Positions 8,084 to 17,381 of a DNA stretch of 33,797 nt are shown here, one piece after another. The DNA is taken from positions 1 to 33,797 of the forward strand of contig JAGLWB010000199.1 of assembly GCA_023133655.1 (NCBI GenBank), given 5' to 3'. The first letter of the stretch is position 1; every line of letters starts with the position of its first letter. Both the position numbers and the translations under genes were made by a program. Below the pieces are notes generated by a model, which ran no database searches, had not been told where the DNA came from, and saw nothing but the letters and a program-made list of their open reading frames with translations. This DNA comes from Bacteroidales bacterium (lineage in GTDB: Bacteria; Bacteroidota; Bacteroidia; Bacteroidales; JAGONC01).

Positions 8084-9847
8084 TTATGGCAATGTCTTAT
8101 CGAGTATCTGCATATCTTTTATATTAAGCTGGAGTGTAATATTCCCGTTCCACTCGTTTTCTTCAATATGATAGCAAATATTAAAAGGAAAGTCTTCATC
8201 AATAAAACTTATAAAATCCCCCTGTTGGAAAGCAATGGCCGGATAGAAAAAACTCCTTATCTGTGGTTGGGCTACTGTTAATTTAAGATGGTTCTTACCT
8301 ACTATCCTCCCATACCCTGTATCAGCAACACCCTCAGTAAGGAAAACCGGTTTCATATTGCCCGGGCCGAATGGGGCGAACTGCCTTAAAATCCGATAAA
8401 ACTTCGGAGTAATTTCGTTCAGGTTAATTTTTAGATCAATTTCAATCTCCGGTGTTAACAATTCCTCAGAAATAGTTGACATCACATATTCTTCAAACCT
8501 GATCATGAATTTTTCAAGGTTTTCTTCTTTAAGTGATAGCCCTGCAGCATATTTATGTCCTCCAAAATGCTCTAACAGATCATTACAGGCGTCAATAGCA
8601 TCGTAGATATCATAATCTTTAACCGATCGGGCTGATCCGGTAATTAAACCATTAGCTTTTGTTAACACAATAGTTGGTCTGTAATATACTTCCGTTAATC
8701 TGGAAGCAACAATACCAACAACCCCCTGATGCCATGATGGGTCATACACAACGGTAGTTGTTTTCTTGATTAGTTTTTCATCGTTAGCAATAAACTCAAG
8801 TGCCTGTTGAGTGGCCAGTGCATCAAGGTGCCTTCTTTCGGTATTAAACAGGTCAATCTGATCGGCTAATTCTGTGGCATACGACATATTTTCGCTGATC
8901 AATAATTGAACAGAATTTCTTCCACTTTCAATTCTTCCGGCTGCATTGATTCTTGGGCCAATTAAAAAAACAAGATCGGTAATACTTAGTTCCCGGTTAA
9001 AGAAAAAGACATTGGGATTGTCAGAATCAACATTTCGAACAACATTGCTATGCTTTAAAATAGCTTCAAAGGCAGGCCTGGGTTCTGAATTTATTAATTT
9101 CAGCCCATGGTACGCTAATGTCCTGTTTTCGCCTGTAATAGGAACAATGTCAGCCGCAATGCTAACCACAACAAAATCGAGGTATTTTTCCAGGTTTTCA
9201 AAGGGGAGATTTTTTTTGGCAGAATATGCCTGAATCAGTTTAAACCCCACACCACATCCTGATAACTCTTTATACGGGTAATTGCAATCATCCCGTTTGG
9301 GGTCTAAAACTGCACTGGCAAGAGGTAAATTATCTCCTGGACGATGATGGTCACAAATGATAAAATCAACATTATGTGTTTTTGCATAAGCGACTTTCTC
9401 AACCGCTTTAATCCCACAATCAAGGGCAATAATCAGTTTGAAATTGTTCTGATCAGCATAATCTATACCTTGATAAGAGATCCCATAACCCTCTGAATAG
9501 CGATCAGGGATATAAAAATCAATTTGAGAACTGAACTGCTTTAAAAAAGTATAAACCAGTGAAACAGCAGTAGTACCGTCCACGTCATAATCACCATAGA
9601 TAAGGATTTTTTCATTGTTATTTATCGCTTGCTCAATACGGGCAACGGCTTTGTCCATATCTTTCATCAAAAACGGATCATGGAGAGAAGCAAGGACTGG
9701 CCTGAAAAATGCTCTTGCTTCATCAAAATTATAGATACCGCGTTGAACGAGCATATTTGCAATATTATTATTCACCCCAAGCCTTTCAGCCAGGTGGTTA
9801 ACCCGTTCATAATCACCCGGTTTCTTTAACTCCCACCGTTTCTCCAT
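8084..9847 (-). CDS. recJ: Single-stranded-DNA-specific exonuclease RecJ
   Basis: RecJ is a Mn/Mg-dependent 5'-3' exonuclease on single-stranded DNA, used in recombination and base-excision and mismatch repair. The 587-residue protein has the usual bacterial RecJ length and all DHH-family motifs: YGDYDVDG (D86, D88 and D90 are the metal-binding set), ALDCG (D143), CDHHRPGD (D166-H168), and the DHHA1 motif FGGHKYAAG around residue 420. A C-terminal OB-fold region with VGKNHLKL follows. It starts at the ATG at 9847 (MEKRWEL). The MacB-type permease gene lies 110 bases upstream on the same strand and might be co-transcribed, though the two functions are unrelated. Confidence 0.93.
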   Translation of the reverse strand: MEKRWELKKPGDYERVNHLAERLGVNNNIANMLVQRGIYNFDEARAFFRPVLASLHDPFLMKDMDKAVARIEQAINNNEKILIYGDYDVDGTTAVSLVYTFLKQFSSQIDFYIPDRYSEGYGISYQGIDYADQNNFKLIIALDCGIKAVEKVAYAKTHNVDFIICDHHRPGDNLPLASAVLDPKRDDCNYPYKELSGCGVGFKLIQAYSAKKNLPFENLEKYLDFVVVSIAADIVPITGENRTLAYHGLKLINSEPRPAFEAILKHSNVVRNVDSDNPNVFFFNRELSITDLVFLIGPRINAAGRIESGRNSVQLLISENMSYATELADQIDLFNTERRHLDALATQQALEFIANDEKLIKKTTTVVYDPSWHQGVVGIVASRLTEVYYRPTIVLTKANGLITGSARSVKDYDIYDAIDACNDLLEHFGGHKYAAGLSLKEENLEKFMIRFEEYVMSTISEELLTPEIEIDLKINLNEITPKFYRILRQFAPFGPGNMKPVFLTEGVADTGYGRIVGKNHLKLTVAQPQIRSFFYPAIAFQQGDFISFIDEDFPFNICYHIEENEWNGNITLQLNIKDMQILDKTLP

Positions 9848-9957
9848 GGTTTGGTTTTTTGTATCTGTAAACTTACTGATTAATTTTTATATCCGAAAAA
9901 AAATCAACATGTTTTTGATATTAATCGGGAAAAAATGAATTTGTTACCCTTTTTTGT

Positions 9958-11199
9958 TCAAAAAGTGGATCGCATCGCTTTTACAGGATCAAGTTTTGCC
10001 GCTGAATAAGCGGGAATAAATCCAAAAACCAAACCAATAGACCCGGAAACAAGCATGGCGATGAGGATATTTTCACTGGTTAAGATCAAATCCATACCAA
10101 TAGCATCTTCGGCGAGTAATGCCCCAATAAACACCAGGCCCAACCCAATAATGCCACCAAAGAGTGAAAGAAAAACTGATTCAAAAACGAATTGTAAAAG
10201 AATGAAATAATTTTTTGCACCAAGCGATTTTTGTATGCCAATCTGACTGGTCCGTTCTTTCACAGAAACAAACATAATATTGGCAATACCAAAACCTCCG
10301 ACCAACAATGAAAAACCTCCGATAATCCATCCAACCAATGATATCACGGCAAATATATCTTCAATAAAGGAAGTTAACATACTGATCTCGTTTATATCAA
10401 AATTATTTTCTGCCTTAGGTTTCAGCTTTCGAATCGAACGCATAATTCCGGTCAGCTCATCTTTTAATGCGTCGACCGAAACATCAGGTAATGCTTTAAC
10501 CATGATTGTCATACCAACTTTTCTGACATCAACCATGGTCCTGGCCAGCTGGACAGGAATCAACACAACATCATCGTGTGAGTTGCCAAATCCATCAGAT
10601 CCTTCCTTTTTAATAATTCCAATCACCTCCAGCTTCCTGCCTATCACGTTGATTTTTCGTCCAATCGGGTTAAACCCTTCAAACAGGTTTTCGGCAATAT
10701 CATGTCCGATAATGGCTATAGGGTTACCCGCATGCGACTCAAGTGTTGTGAAGTACCGGCCATCACTTATTTCAAAATAGATAACCTTATCATAATCATG
10801 GGAAGCGGCTTGTACCGAAGCATTTTCAATATGATTGCTTTTAAATTTAACTGTTTTTCTTAACGAGAACATAATTGCTGCCGCTTCAGTAGTAGAACTC
10901 CTGCGCTGTATCTCTTTCAATTCGTTGACCGAAGGTTGTGGGCGGTTATAATATTTCCACCAGGGGGTATTAGCCGTGCCTATTAACGGCCATTTAGTAA
11001 TAAATACGATATCATCTCCCAATGATTCAAGGCTGTTCTTTAAAGAAATCTCCATCGAATCAAAAACAGTAAAGACTGAAATAATTGAAAAGATTCCGAT
11101 GGTTATGCCCAGTAATGATAAAATTGTTCGAATTTTATTGACAATAATAGCATTTATTGCAAACAAAAAACTCTCGATGACCAGTTTAATAAACAGCAT
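9958..11199 (-). CDS. MacB/FtsX-type ABC transporter permease
   Basis: The 413-residue permease has the MacB/LolC-like topology: one N-terminal helix (about 14-40), a large extracytoplasmic MacB core domain (about 45-275), and three C-terminal helices (about 285-305, 333-355 and 375-398) forming the FtsX domain. The N-terminal motif NKIRTILSLLGITIGIFSII and the FtsX stretch VKERTSQIGIQKSLGAKNYFILLQF are typical. Such proteins transmit ATPase movement across the membrane for lipoprotein, peptide or antibiotic transport. No ABC ATPase or membrane-fusion partner is adjacent, so it is an orphan whose ATPase must be elsewhere. The family has many poorly characterised paralogues in Bacteroidota. 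Confidence 0.85.
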   Translation of the reverse strand: MLFIKLVIESFLFAINAIIVNKIRTILSLLGITIGIFSIISVFTVFDSMEISLKNSLESLGDDIVFITKWPLIGTANTPWWKYYNRPQPSVNELKEIQRRSSTTEAAAIMFSLRKTVKFKSNHIENASVQAASHDYDKVIYFEISDGRYFTTLESHAGNPIAIIGHDIAENLFEGFNPIGRKINVIGRKLEVIGIIKKEGSDGFGNSHDDVVLIPVQLARTMVDVRKVGMTIMVKALPDVSVDALKDELTGIMRSIRKLKPKAENNFDINEISMLTSFIEDIFAVISLVGWIIGGFSLLVGGFGIANIMFVSVKERTSQIGIQKSLGAKNYFILLQFVFESVFLSLFGGIIGLGLVFIGALLAEDAIGMDLILTSENILIAMLVSGSIGLVFGFIPAYSAAKLDPVKAMRSTF

Positions 11200-11379
11200 A
11201 AATATGTACTAATTTTATCCTTTTCGTTAAATCATGTAAAACTACAACAAAAACTGAAAAATAAATAATGTAGCTTCTTTGTTTCTTGAATTGATTTTTA
11301 ATAAAATTGCAAAATGTAATTGCTAACGGGTAACAACCTCATTGATACTCCAACAAACACTTAGATAAAACTTAAACCT

Positions 11380-12906
11380 ATGACAGGTGATAAAAAAATT
11401 AAACGTGCACTTATTTCGGTTTACTATAAAGCTGGTCTTGATACAGTAGCAAAAACCCTGAATGAACTGGGTGTTCAAATCTACTCAACCGGAGGTACTC
11501 AACAATACATAAATGACCTGGGGATAGAGGTCACTGCTGTTGAATCAATTACCGGGTATCCGTCTATTCTCGGAGGACGTGTAAAAACATTGCATCCAAA
11601 AATTTTTGGGGGAATATTAAGTCGAAGAGAACACGCTAAGGATCGACAAGATATGCTTAACTATGAAATTCCTGGCATCGATTTAGTCATTGTCGACCTT
11701 TATCCATTTGAAGAAACAGTGGCCTCCACAAATGATGAAAATAAAATCGTTGAAAAAATTGACATCGGGGGTATATCACTGATTCGTGCGGCTGCAAAAA
11801 ACTATAATGATGTTTTAATCGTTCCTTCCTCTGGTTTGTATGGAACTTTATTAAATCTGCTAAAAGAAAAAAAGGGGGCTACTTCATTATCGGATCGGAA
11901 ATATTTTGCAACCGAGGCTTTTAATATTTCGTCTCATTACGATACCATGATCCTTCATCATTTTCATAAAGAGAGTGAAACTAATATTTTCAAAAAGAGT
12001 ATAATAACTTCGACCCCTCTTCGCTACGGTGAGAATCCGCATCAGGAGGGACTGTTTTATGGAAAACTGGAAGATGTTTTTAAACAGCTTCATGGGAAAG
12101 CTATTTCGTATAATAACTTAGGCGATCTGGATGCTGCCATTAACCTGATCGAAGAATTTGATGAGGTTACTTTTGCTATTTTAAAGCATAACAATGCTTG
12201 TGGGATTGCCAGCCGGCCACAGTTACTTGATGCATGGAAGGATGCTTTGGCTGGTGATCCGGTTTCAGCTTTTGGTGGGGTTTTGATTACCAATGATATT
12301 GTTGATCTGGTTACGGCTAATGAGATCAATAAACTGTTTTTCGAGATAATACTGGCACCGGGTTATGAAAAAAACGCCCTTGACCTGCTCAAGAGTAAGA
12401 AAAACAGGATTATCTTGCAAAAAAACTCTTACGTTTTTCAAGCAAAACAGTTTAAATCGGTACTTAATGGGGTAATAGAACAAGCAAAAGATATGAAAAC
12501 GGAGGGAGTAAAGGATTTAAAAGTAGTGACAACTGTTGCCCCGTCTGAAAAAGAAAAAGATGACCTGATTTTTGCCAATAAAATCGTGAAACATACAAAA
12601 TCGAACGCTATTGTTCTGGCAAAAAACAAACAACTGATTGCCAGTGGAGTGGGACAAACTTCCAGGGTTGATGCCTTGAAACAGGCTATAACAAAAGCTA
12701 CGTCATTTGGTTTCGATCTCAAGGGAACCGTAATGGCTTCCGATGCTTTTTTCCCATTTGCCGACTCAATTGAGATTGCTTATAATGCAGGCATCACAGC
12801 AGTTATTCAGCCAGGAGGATCGATAAGAGACCAGGAATCAATCGACTATGCTAATAAACAGCACATAGCAATGGTTTTTACAGGAATCAGACATTTTAAA
12901 CATTAA
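11380..12906 (+). CDS. purH: Bifunctional AICAR formyltransferase/IMP cyclohydrolase PurH
   Basis: PurH catalyses the last two steps of de novo purine synthesis: formylation of AICAR by 10-formyl-THF, then ring closure to IMP. The 508-residue protein has the standard two-domain form. The N-terminal MGS-like cyclohydrolase domain shows STGGTQQYI, the GGRVKTLHPKIFGGIL loop and RAAAKNYNDV. The C-terminal transformylase domain shows RYGENPHQ, KHNNACG (catalytic Lys-His), the DPVSAFGG motif, SDAFFPFADSI and the C-terminal QPGGSIRDQE. The start is ATG at 11380 after a 180-base intergenic region. The mreBCD genes follow on the same strand after 92 bases, but a separate promoter is likely. Confidence 0.95.
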   Translation: MTGDKKIKRALISVYYKAGLDTVAKTLNELGVQIYSTGGTQQYINDLGIEVTAVESITGYPSILGGRVKTLHPKIFGGILSRREHAKDRQDMLNYEIPGIDLVIVDLYPFEETVASTNDENKIVEKIDIGGISLIRAAAKNYNDVLIVPSSGLYGTLLNLLKEKKGATSLSDRKYFATEAFNISSHYDTMILHHFHKESETNIFKKSIITSTPLRYGENPHQEGLFYGKLEDVFKQLHGKAISYNNLGDLDAAINLIEEFDEVTFAILKHNNACGIASRPQLLDAWKDALAGDPVSAFGGVLITNDIVDLVTANEINKLFFEIILAPGYEKNALDLLKSKKNRIILQKNSYVFQAKQFKSVLNGVIEQAKDMKTEGVKDLKVVTTVAPSEKEKDDLIFANKIVKHTKSNAIVLAKNKQLIASGVGQTSRVDALKQAITKATSFGFDLKGTVMASDAFFPFADSIEIAYNAGITAVIQPGGSIRDQESIDYANKQHIAMVFTGIRHFKH

Positions 12907-12998
12907 TTACTGTTAATAATACACCAGATTAACGATCTTTGCATCATAATATTAATCAATCAACTCTGATTATAGGGTAGATATTATTTTTATTGAAT

Positions 12999-14021
12999 AT
13001 GGGATTATTTTCTTTTCTAACCAAAGAAATAGCCATTGACCTGGGAACAGCTAATACCATTATTATTTTTAACGACAAAGTAGTAGTTGATGAGCCCTCC
13101 ATTGTTGCTATTGAAAGAAACACAGGTAAGATCATTGCCGTTGGAAAAAAAGCCATGATGATGCATGGCAAAACACATGAAAATATTAAAACCATCAGGC
13201 CTCTTCGCGACGGTGTTATTGCTGATTTCCAGGCTACAGAATTTATGATCCGTGAGTTGATAAAAATGGTCGGTATTAAGTCTACTCTTTTCCCGCCGGC
13301 GTTAAAGATGGTGATATGTATACCCTCTGGAATTACAGAAGTGGAAGAGAGGGCTGTTAAAGACTCAGCTGAACAGGCCGGTGCAAAAGATGTACGACTC
13401 ATCCATGAACCAATGGCTGCAGCAATAGGTATCGGTATTGATGTACTGGAACCAACAGGTAACATGGTTATCGACATTGGAGGTGGCACAACAGAAATAG
13501 CGGTAATTGCCCTGGGTGGAATCGTTAATAGTAAATCGATAAGAATTGCCGGTGATGACCTGAGTCTTGACATCCAGGAATACATGCGAAAACAACATAA
13601 CATTAATATTGGGGAGCGGTCGTCAGAAAAAATTAAAATTGAAGTCGGATCTGCAATGACCGAAATTGACAACCCACCCGAAGATTATGCTGTTCACGGC
13701 AGGGATATGCTAACCGGAATTCCGAAAGAAATAACCGTTAATTACGCAGAAATAGCACAATGTCTCGATAAAACACTAGCCAAAATCGAAGCTGCTGTCC
13801 TAAACGCCCTGGAGATGACACCACCGGAGCTGTCAGCAGACATTTTCAGAACAGGTATATATCTTGCCGGTGGAGGGTCGTTGCTCAGGGGATTTGATAA
13901 ACGGTTACAACTAAAAACAAAGTTACCAATACATATTGCAGATGATCCACTTAGAGCCGTAGCTCGTGGAACAGGAATTGCCCTTAAGAACTTCAACAAA
14001 TTCCCGTTCCTGATCAAATAG
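12999..14021 (+). CDS. mreB: Rod shape-determining protein MreB
   Basis: MreB is the bacterial actin that organises lateral cell-wall synthesis. From ATG 12999 it has 340 residues and starts MGLFSFLTKEIAIDLGTANT, the normal N-terminus of the family; a TTG two codons earlier (12993) is in frame but less likely. Actin ATPase motifs are present: phosphate-1 IDLGTANT, phosphate-2 VIDIGGGTTEIAV and the adenosine motif YLAGGGSLLRGFD, together with HEPMAAAIG. It is the first gene of a tight mreB-mreC-mreD cluster, with 9 bases to mreC. The sequence gATCTTTG at 12934-12941 resembles a -7 box with one mismatch. Confidence 0.95.
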   Translation: MGLFSFLTKEIAIDLGTANTIIIFNDKVVVDEPSIVAIERNTGKIIAVGKKAMMMHGKTHENIKTIRPLRDGVIADFQATEFMIRELIKMVGIKSTLFPPALKMVICIPSGITEVEERAVKDSAEQAGAKDVRLIHEPMAAAIGIGIDVLEPTGNMVIDIGGGTTEIAVIALGGIVNSKSIRIAGDDLSLDIQEYMRKQHNINIGERSSEKIKIEVGSAMTEIDNPPEDYAVHGRDMLTGIPKEITVNYAEIAQCLDKTLAKIEAAVLNALEMTPPELSADIFRTGIYLAGGGSLLRGFDKRLQLKTKLPIHIADDPLRAVARGTGIALKNFNKFPFLIK

Positions 14022-14030
14022 GTCCGCTTC

Positions 14031-14861
14031 ATGAGAACTCTTTTCACTTTTCTATGGAAGCATTATTTTTTCTTTTTGTTCCTTATACTGGAAATCATTT
14101 CCTTTATATTTATCGTTAATCATTCTTACTACCAACGTGCAACCATCATTAGTTCTGCGAACGGAATATCCGGGTATGTATACAACACAGCTAACTCAAT
14201 CACCGGTTATTTCGGGCTAAAAAAAGCTAATGAGGGACTGGCAGAAGAGAATGCAAGACTTCGATCGCTCGAATCAGTTGTTTTGCTCGCTACCGACACG
14301 CTGCAACACTTCAGAAACGATAGCACACACAAACAACTATACCAATACATTTCTGCTAAAGTTATAAGTAATTCCACATCAAAAAGAAATAATTATCTCT
14401 TACTTAACAAGGGCCTGAGCCAGGGAGTTGGTAATGACATGGCTGTGATAACACCCAAAGGGGTGGTTGGAATTGTAAAAGATGTCTCTTTGAATTTTTC
14501 TTCCGTGCTTTCCGTTTTGCATAAACAAACACGTATCAGTGCTAAACTAAAGAAAAACAATCAGCTTGGTACCCTGATATGGCAGGGTACAAATTACCGG
14601 ATTGGAACACTGAAAGACATTCCGACTCACATACAATTAAATTTAGGTGATACTGTAATCACCAGTGGTTTTTCACACATCTTTCCTGAAGGGATACCCA
14701 TTGGGAGCATCAATGAATATTATATTGAAGGAGGCAACAATTTTTACACTATAAAACTGGATTTCTTTGTTGATATTAATAATCTTTCATATGTGATGGT
14801 GGTCAATAATCTGATGAAAAAAGAACAAGACTCGCTTGCCAAAAAGTCAATGATCGATTAA
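14031..14861 (+). CDS. mreC: Rod shape-determining protein MreC
   Basis: MreC is the periplasmic scaffold of the elongasome, binding PBP2 and the MreB/MreD complex. The 276-residue protein has a short cytoplasmic start, one transmembrane helix (about 10-30), a coiled-coil linker rich in Glu/Ala/Arg (about 64-82, LKKANEGLAEENARLRS), and a C-terminal beta-barrel region with NKGLSQGVGNDMAVITPKG and ITSGFSHIFPEGIPIG, both typical MreC motifs. Its start lies 9 bases after mreB and its stop 16 bases before mreD. Confidence 0.92.
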   Translation: MRTLFTFLWKHYFFFLFLILEIISFIFIVNHSYYQRATIISSANGISGYVYNTANSITGYFGLKKANEGLAEENARLRSLESVVLLATDTLQHFRNDSTHKQLYQYISAKVISNSTSKRNNYLLLNKGLSQGVGNDMAVITPKGVVGIVKDVSLNFSSVLSVLHKQTRISAKLKKNNQLGTLIWQGTNYRIGTLKDIPTHIQLNLGDTVITSGFSHIFPEGIPIGSINEYYIEGGNNFYTIKLDFFVDINNLSYVMVVNNLMKKEQDSLAKKSMID

Positions 14862-14877
14862 TGCAGATAATATTATT

Positions 14878-15381
14878 ATGCTAAGCAAAAACATATTGCG
14901 CTTCATCATATTGTTATTGGTACAGGTACTTATTCTGAACCATATTCACTTCAGTGGATATATAAATCCTTACCTGTATGTATTATTCATCCTTTTATTA
15001 CCTTTTCAAACCCCTAAATGGTTATTGCTGGTGGCTTCTTTTTTAATGGGGCTGAGTGTTGATCTGTTCTCAAATACACCCGGCATGAATGCAGCAGCAT
15101 CAGTATTCATGGCCTATGTCAGGCCAGGGGTGATCAGGCTGCTTAAATCCGGGAAAAACTATGAAGCAGGTATGTCGCCAGGCATCCGTGATTTAGGTTT
15201 CCGGTGGTTTTTTTCTTATTCACTGATTCTTATATTAGCTCATCATTTTGTACTTTTTTACCTGGAGATTTTTCGAATGTCAGAATTCTTTACAACATTT
15301 TTCAGGGTTGTTTTAAGTACAATATTTACCCTGATCCTGGTCATAATAACTCAATACCTCTTCCATACCGGGAAAAGGTGA
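14878..15381 (+). CDS. mreD: Rod shape-determining protein MreD
   Basis: This small integral membrane partner of MreC has 167 residues and about five hydrophobic helices. The GLSVDLFSNTPGMNAAASVFMAY region carries the conserved Asp and Pro-Gly seen in MreD. Identification rests partly on position directly after mreC. Its TGA stop (15379-15381) abuts the stop of the convergent symporter gene. The mrdA (PBP2) and rodA genes that usually follow mreD in Bacteroidota are not here. Confidence 0.9.
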   Translation: MLSKNILRFIILLLVQVLILNHIHFSGYINPYLYVLFILLLPFQTPKWLLLVASFLMGLSVDLFSNTPGMNAAASVFMAYVRPGVIRLLKSGKNYEAGMSPGIRDLGFRWFFSYSLILILAHHFVLFYLEIFRMSEFFTTFFRVVLSTIFTLILVIITQYLFHTGKR

Positions 15382-17181
15382 TCATTGCGACATTTTCTCC
15401 CATCCGATTTTTTTCATATTACGGTAAATAAAAAGGAGACAGAATATCCCGGCAGCAAAATAGAGAATTGCTGAGGTGTATTCTCTGAAAATAAGTTGGC
15501 CAATGCCAAAAAGCGTAAACATAACCATGCCACTCCCTGCTATCCAGTTAAAAAACAGATACCTATACCCTTTATCCGGTTTAACATCAGGCAATGTTGA
15601 AGCTATTTTTTCCCACCCCGGGCCGCCCGGATGTACCTTTTTGTAAAACTGCCGAAGCTTTTCATCATCAGTAGGCCTGGTCAGAAAAGTTACCGTTAAC
15701 CAAACAATCGTTGACCATGCAACAATGATAAGCAGGGTCACTTCAAAACTAATACCATAGTACCAAAGAAACGGATAAACTACATAAGGGGCCAGCATGG
15801 CCGCTATCTCCGACCAGGCATTGATCCTCCACCAGTACCACCTAAAAATAAGTACCAATCCAATACCTCCACTGCAAACCAGAACAAACTTCCAGGCGTC
15901 GCTTATCTTGTCAAATTGCGTGGTGACGATTAACGATAAAAACAGAAGCAGAAAGGTGGTAATCCTCGAAACTTTCACGTAATAACGTTCATCCCCATCC
16001 GGTTTAACAAAGGGCCTGAACAAGTCGTTTATGATATAAGATGTCCCCCATACTGTTTGTGAAGCAATGGTCGACATATAAGCAGCCAGGAATGCTGCCA
16101 TCAGTAAACCAAGCAGGCCTGAAGGCATTAAGTCGCGAATGACCATAACATAGGTAGCACCCTTATCCGGTTCATGAGGATACAATACCAGCGCTACCAA
16201 GGCTACAATAATCCAGGGCCATGGACGAAGCGCAAAATGAGCTATCTGGAACCACAATGTGGCCAACAGGGAATGTTTTTCGTTTTTTGCCGACATCATC
16301 CGCTGTGCAACATACCCCCCGCCCCCAGGTTCAGCACCAGGATACCAGCTTGCCCACCATTGAACACCGAGATAGGCAACAAATGCTGTAACACTTAGTC
16401 GTAAAACCCCTGAAACAGTACCTCCAACATCACTTTTGCCAACGTTGGGTGTATATTTAAAAATCCATTCCGGCAGTTGTTCCTTCAGCCCGGTTATTCC
16501 ACCAATGTCAGCAGCATTAACGGCATAAACTGCCAGGGCAATACACCCCGCCATGGCCATTAAAAATTGGAAAGAATCGGTCAACGACACTCCCCATAAC
16601 CCTGATAATGATGAATATATAGCAACAAATAACATAATACCCCCTACCATCAGTAAATGAGCGCTGAAAGTGATACCCAATAAGGTGATCTCTTCCAGCC
16701 CGAAAAACAGCAGATCAGGAAACATCACCTGCAAAATCTTTACCATGGCAAGGTTCACCCAGGAAATAACAACGATATTCATAATTATTCCGATATAAAC
16801 AGCCCTGAACCCCCGTAAAAAACTGGCTTCCCGGCCTGAATAACGAATCGCAACAAACTCACAGTCGGTAAGTATGCCTGCCCGTCTCCATAATTTAGCA
16901 AAGAAAAAAACAGTCAACATACCGCCAAAAAGCATATTCCACCACAACCAGTTTCCGGCAATTCCATTTTCAGCCACTAACTCCGTAACGGCTAATGGCG
17001 TATCAGCAGCAAAAGTGGTAGCTACCATGCTGGTTCCGGCAATGTACCAGGGTAGTTTTCTTCCGCTCAAAAAGAAATCTCCTGTACTGCGGCCGGCACG
17101 CTTCGCCATATAAATAGCAATAGAAATACTTACAAGGAAGTACAAACCGATGATAGACCAATCTAATCCGGATAAATGCAT
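15382..17181 (-). CDS. Sodium:solute symporter (SSS family)
   Basis: The 599-residue transporter has about 14 hydrophobic helices and the LeuT-fold SSS signatures: an N-terminal YFLVSISIAIYMAKRAGRST with FFLSGRKLPWY, then GTSMVATTFAADTPLAV, and a mid-protein AAYMSTIASQTVWGTSYI that fits the Na2-site Ser/Thr helix. It would couple solute uptake to the sodium gradient; the substrate (sugar, amino acid or other) is not deducible. The start is ATG at 17181, and a 200-base intergenic region separates it from the divergent TlpA-like gene. It is somewhat longer than PutP-type symporters because of extra C-terminal helices, a common form in Bacteroidota. Confidence 0.9.
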   Translation of the reverse strand: MHLSGLDWSIIGLYFLVSISIAIYMAKRAGRSTGDFFLSGRKLPWYIAGTSMVATTFAADTPLAVTELVAENGIAGNWLWWNMLFGGMLTVFFFAKLWRRAGILTDCEFVAIRYSGREASFLRGFRAVYIGIIMNIVVISWVNLAMVKILQVMFPDLLFFGLEEITLLGITFSAHLLMVGGIMLFVAIYSSLSGLWGVSLTDSFQFLMAMAGCIALAVYAVNAADIGGITGLKEQLPEWIFKYTPNVGKSDVGGTVSGVLRLSVTAFVAYLGVQWWASWYPGAEPGGGGYVAQRMMSAKNEKHSLLATLWFQIAHFALRPWPWIIVALVALVLYPHEPDKGATYVMVIRDLMPSGLLGLLMAAFLAAYMSTIASQTVWGTSYIINDLFRPFVKPDGDERYYVKVSRITTFLLLFLSLIVTTQFDKISDAWKFVLVCSGGIGLVLIFRWYWWRINAWSEIAAMLAPYVVYPFLWYYGISFEVTLLIIVAWSTIVWLTVTFLTRPTDDEKLRQFYKKVHPGGPGWEKIASTLPDVKPDKGYRYLFFNWIAGSGMVMFTLFGIGQLIFREYTSAILYFAAGIFCLLFIYRNMKKIGWEKMSQ

Positions 17182-17381
17182 AGGGGTATTAATTTTCAGA
17201 TTTCATTCACCTAACCTCATAGAAAAATCAAAAATAGGGTAATTTTTAAACCTAATCCTGTAATGGAATCCAAAATTTTAACAACTTTTTAACTTTAAAA
17301 CACCATAATATCTCCAAACCACCCCGTCAGAAATAAAAATAATACCTTATTATTGCAGCGAAAAACTCCAAAAACCTACTT

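Noticed and set aside
10280-10780. 166-codon plus-strand frame
   Set aside because: Antisense shadow of the MacB-type permease, Ser/Ile/Pro-rich with no recognisable motif.
12956-13672. 238-codon minus-strand frame
   Set aside because: Antisense shadow of mreB, whose actin motifs are unmistakable.
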